A stretch of DNA of 33,754 bases. Origin: JBKPCD01 sp046727175. Its GTDB lineage: Bacteria; Acidobacteriota; Vicinamibacteria; Vicinamibacterales; 2-12-FULL-66-21. Made by a program: the position numbers and the translations under genes. The stretch lies in the NCBI GenBank assembly GCA_046727175.1, contig JBKPCD010000186.1, positions 1 to 33,754 of the forward strand, read 5' to 3'. Shown here one piece after another: positions 31,041 to 33,754 of the stretch (the stretch's first letter is position 1; the number at the start of each line of letters is the position of its first letter). The notes under the pieces are model-generated. The model was not told the origin of the DNA. It saw only the letters and a program-made list of their open reading frames with translations, and did not search any database.

Positions 31041-31892
31041 TCAATCAAGGAGCTGCCGGGAAGTGTGGACCGTAATCTGCGCCGCCGACGCATCCACACC
31101 TCGGTCGTCAATTTGAACGGGCGTCCACCAAGTATTACCCACGCGGCGATAACTCCTCCGAATGTTGATCTCGCTCACGCGACCTCTGATCTTCGCAGGA
31201 CCCGGCGAGATTCCGATCCCGTTGTCGCGGATACAGATGGCGCACTCCCTGTCATCAGCGGTGCCCTGAACGATTTCAACGAATCTCTGCGTCTTGTCTC
31301 GATCGCTGTACTTAATCCCATTTGACACGAGATTCATCAAAATGAGCTCGAGCTTGCCGGGATCCACGAAGACAGTTGGGAGGTTTGGTGAGACGAGCAG
31401 CTCGACGTCCCGCTCGGTCGCCATCTCTTGCAGCTGGCGCACGACTTCGCGCGCGAGGCCACTGACGTCGACCTGTTGTTGGGCGGGACCGTCGAGCGCT
31501 GCGCGACCGAGGGTCAGGCCGTCGAGAGCGCGGACGATCGACGTCGCGGGTCAACATTCCGATGGAGGATACTCGTCAGGCGTGCGCGCGCTTCGGGATC
31601 GCCGCCGTTTCGTTCAAGTGCCTCGGTCGTGAATTGCAAGACGTTCAGCGGATTGATGACGCCTATTTGCCGCGATGCCCTCAGTCTCCGGGGTGCGGAG
31701 ATAGACACCGACTTCGTCGAACAGTTCGGGAATGTGATCGAGCAACTCTTGTGTCGGGAACACGGCTGCCGTGTCGACGGGCAGGAGAGATGTCAGCCGA
31801 TGGAGCCAGCGGGACGCGAGGCTCTGGCGGCATTCCTGGATACGCTGTCCGATGAGATCCCCGAACGTGCCAGTAATCGGTCCGAGCTCCAT
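31041..31892 (-). pseudogene. Sensor histidine kinase, decayed (RsbRD-like N-terminus, HisKA and HATPase remnants)
   Basis: Three fragments lie in order on the minus strand in different frames. 31892-31735: FGDLIGQRIQECRQSLASRW, PTQELLDHIPELFDEVGVYL, resembling the RsbRD-type N-terminal sensor domain. About 31660-31540: GVINPLNVLQFTTEALERNG and RARLTSILHRNV, a HisKA helix pair lacking the phospho-acceptor His normally found before x-x-R-N-P-L. 31500-31200: QQQVDVSGLAREVVRQLQEM, FVDPGKLELILMNLVSNGIK and CIRDNGIGISPG, the N and G1 boxes of a HATPase domain. The G2 box and ATP lid are not recognisable. Missing segments and several frame changes show a dead gene. No response-regulator gene is adjacent. 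Confidence 0.7.
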
Positions 31893-32017
31893 GCAGTTCT
31901 CAACCTCAACAGTATGGCACGGCCGTTTGGGAGTTCCTCAGATGGACGTCTTTCGGCAAGGCGATCCACGGCGCACCGTCAGTCACTATTTGTCGCCGCC
32001 GCGTCGTGCGTTGAAGA

Positions 32018-32167
32018 TCAAATCGGCTTGCGCCCTTGAATGACCCGGATCAGGATGACAATGATGGCGATGACCAGCAGAACATGGATGAATCCCTGAA
32101 TCGTGTACGTCGTCACGATCCCGAGGAGCCACAGCAGAATCAGGATTACGGCAATTGTCAGCAACAT
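32018..32167 (-). CDS. lmo0937-family small membrane protein (49 aa)
   Basis: From ATG 32167 the frame reads MLLTIAVILILLWLLGIVTT, YTIQGFIHVLLVIAIIVILI and ends RVIQGRKPI. It has two transmembrane helices separated by the Y-T-x-x-G-F-I-H turn and a basic tail of the form R-x-I-Q-G-R. This is a near-textbook match to the lmo0937/DUF5670 family of about 50 residues, which is of unknown function and widespread in stress-related contexts. The ribosome-binding site is weak. The 290 bp upstream, to the transglycosylase stop, hold nothing else recognisable. Confidence 0.85.
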   Translation of the reverse strand: MLLTIAVILILLWLLGIVTTYTIQGFIHVLLVIAIIVILIRVIQGRKPI

Positions 32168-32457
32168 ACCTAAGGATTATGACGCGCTCGCGGCTTATTG
32201 CGTTACCCGCATTAACGGCGCAGCTTGATCGACAGCGATGACACGTGACGTACTCTCATCTCTTGCGCGATGCCCGGGCAAGAGTTCGAGTCCAATGAGC
32301 TCGTCTTGCAAGTAGCTGATTCGTCGTGGTTAGGAGATGGCTCTTCCAGGCTGGATTCAAACGGGCAACTCTCCGGTTAATGCTCCAAGTGAGGTGTGGG
32401 CTGTCGTCCGCGCCGGAGTGGACGGCCAGCACTACCAGCTTCGGGCGAACGCGACCG

Positions 32458-33303
32458 TCAGTCAGCCGAAGCCAGCAGAGCGAACTGACGCTTCAGCGCG
32501 TTGACCTGTGCAAGGTAGCGCCGGGCGTCGTGGGCGCCGCATCGCTGGTCGCCTCTGAATCGGAAGCCGCGGCGCGCGTACCCGTCACCGGCGCCGGCCC
32601 CGCATAGGTGGATGATCGCCGCGAGGTTTTGCCGCTGCTGCAGCGAGGCGGTCGTGATGCGGATGCGGGCGAGAGTGCGTGCGACCGCGCGATCCAGCAA
32701 CGCGGCGGTCATTTCCACAGGATGAGTCGGCACCATACGCGTGTAAAGCGCGTTGAACCAGCACGAGCGCGGGTCGTCCCAGGGGCCGTCCTCGACGACG
32801 ACGTGGTCATGGATGCAATAGCGCCGGGCCTCTGCGAACGTTCCATTGGTGATCTGAAACATCCCGACGGCGCTCGAGGCCGGTCCGTATAGCTCGAACG
32901 GGTTCCAGCTAAACCGCCACTGCCAGTAGGTCCGTGCTACCGGATTGCCGCTGCTCTCCACCTGGGCCAGTGCGGCCAGCAATTCCGGTGTGATGACGGC
33001 CGTGGAGTGCTCGTCGAAAAGCGGGCCGTAGTGCCGCCAGGTCTGGGCCGGCACCTTGGCGAGCGAGCCGCTGACCGCAACAAACACCTCGGTGGGCTTG
33101 CGGACTACCTGCACTATCCAGTTCACGGCCGCCCAGACGGTCACCAGCAGGACCGTCGCGACGATTATCTGGACGGCCAACGGGGCGCCCCGCATGGTCA
33201 GAAACCCGAGACGCCCAAGGCACGAGGCGGCCGAGCGACGCGCGCGACGGCCTCGGATGCGCGGCGCCCGGAGTGCGGCCCGCGCAATCATCGCGTGGGG
33301 CAT
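32458..33303 (-). CDS. Membrane-anchored lytic transglycosylase (SLT/lysozyme-like domain)
   Basis: I take ATG 33303 as start (281 residues); GTG 33312 or ATG 33195 (the MRGAPLAVQ start) are alternatives. A basic N-terminus precedes one transmembrane helix (VQIIVATVLLVTVWAAVNWIV). The outer domain has ELLAALAQVESSGNPVARTY (catalytic Glu of the SLT E-S-x-G-x-P motif), then SSAVGMFQITNGTFAEARRY (the G-x-x-Q motif), and later NLAAIIHLCGAGAGDGYARR. Cys residues in YCIHDH, SCWFN, HLCG and RCGAH may form disulfides. This is the fold of enzymes that cleave peptidoglycan to form 1,6-anhydro-muramyl ends. No secretion or conjugation genes are adjacent, so a housekeeping or spare role is likely. Confidence 0.85.
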   Translation of the reverse strand: MPHAMIARAALRAPRIRGRRARRSAASCLGRLGFLTMRGAPLAVQIIVATVLLVTVWAAVNWIVQVVRKPTEVFVAVSGSLAKVPAQTWRHYGPLFDEHSTAVITPELLAALAQVESSGNPVARTYWQWRFSWNPFELYGPASSAVGMFQITNGTFAEARRYCIHDHVVVEDGPWDDPRSCWFNALYTRMVPTHPVEMTAALLDRAVARTLARIRITTASLQQRQNLAAIIHLCGAGAGDGYARRGFRFRGDQRCGAHDARRYLAQVNALKRQFALLASAD

Positions 33304-33754
33304 GACGGACACCCACTTATTATCGAGCGATCCCGGACGGATTCCTCGACGAATGGCGACTGCTCAGGACCAATCGACACTCGTCGCAGCCACTTCCCGA
33401 AGCGTCGGCCATTCGGTTCGAATCCCAGTCACCGAGCCAAGCTCTGCTGTAGGTTCCCTCCCGCATCTGTAGAACACGAGTTCTAGGCGAAGTCTTTCAA
33501 GCAGCGACTCCACAGGAGGACCACCTCGGTATCTGTAGCGGCGACGGTGGTCGGCGTCTGAGGCCGCAGGTCATCTCGTCAGCGACATGGGCCGCATGAC
33601 GTTCGCTACTGATCTCCTCAAAGGATCCGCCAGCGATCGAACCAACGGCGATGTGTACTCGGATCAGTGGTTTCCTCCGTGAACCGTCACAGCATCCATG
33701 AAGACTCGAGACGAATCGGCGACGAACTCGTGCTGACTATTCTTTGGTGGAAGA
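33304..33754. other. Right-hand end of the window without recognisable genes
   Basis: About 450 bp. Short frames exist but none shows a family motif, good ribosome-binding site or typical composition. A GGTTCGAATCC string near 33415-33425 resembles a tRNA T-arm, but the flanking bases do not pair. A gene could begin just beyond the edge. Confidence 0.5.

Noticed and set aside
33405..33432. Possible tRNA T-arm and acceptor end (GGTTCGAATCC, ...GAGCCA)
   Set aside because: The five bases flanking the T-loop do not pair, and no matching acceptor 5' strand, D-arm or anticodon arm lies upstream.
1..33754. CRISPR array, rRNA genes or riboswitches
   Set aside because: No regularly spaced identical repeats, no rRNA-like conserved blocks and no recognisable riboswitch core were seen on either strand.

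Overview
The window is GC-rich chromosomal DNA. It comes from a Gram-negative-type bacterium: there is a putative outer-membrane beta-barrel, many secreted proteins, and a periplasm-facing transglycosylase. The combination of VWFA-related secreted proteins, DUF4159, tandem VanZ repeats and REP-like GC hairpins suggests a soil Acidobacteriota, perhaps Vicinamibacteria. That is an inference from gene content, not a measurement. Several genes carry single-base frameshifts or deletions, so part of the window is either decaying or contains assembly errors.

Layout. 1-0.6 kb: the 3' end of one tyrosine recombinase and a truncated second integrase, separated by a set of short inverted and direct repeats, next to a tRNA-Lys(CUU) gene. 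This looks like the worn end of a tRNA-targeted island. 0.8-7.6 kb: a secreted BNR/sialidase-fold protein, a two-gene DrrAB-type ABC exporter, a triple-repeat VanZ-like membrane protein carrying a repetitive in-frame insert, and a secreted kinase-fold-like protein divergent from an outer-membrane beta-barrel protein with a TetR-type palindrome between them. 7.7-12.3 kb: a SPW-repeat membrane protein, a MarR regulator divergent from a secreted His-rich protein across a perfect 28-bp palindrome, a PoxB-like thiamine-diphosphate enzyme, a small membrane protein, and a YbaK-YHS fusion.

12.5-20.6 kb is the most interesting block. It holds a small helical protein, a 602-aa 2-hydroxyacyl-CoA-dehydratase-type Fe-S protein, a 1204-aa double-ASKHA dehydratase activase, and a radical SAM/SPASM-like protein, all on the + strand, followed by a convergent receiver-like protein. 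Together they could form an ATP-driven low-potential electron-transfer machine paired with a radical SAM enzyme. The substrate cannot be read from the sequence. REP-like hairpins lie between the two large genes, and another pair is translated inside the activase.

20.6-24.0 kb: accessory DNA with a DUF433/DUF5615 toxin-antitoxin pair whose toxin is frameshifted into the next gene, a truncated Asp/Arg-rich mobile-element-associated protein, and an Nramp-related transporter. 24.1-27.2 kb: a NitT/TauT-like ABC importer with a double permease and an ATPase bearing a C-terminal AAA-associated domain, but no binding protein. 27.2-32 kb: a decay zone with remnants of a DUF4159 protein, a VWA protein, a retropepsin-like protein, a zinc-ribbon protein and a sensor histidine kinase around one intact VWA protein. 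32.0-33.3 kb: a 49-aa lmo0937-type membrane protein and a membrane-anchored lytic transglycosylase. I recognised nothing in the last 450 bases.
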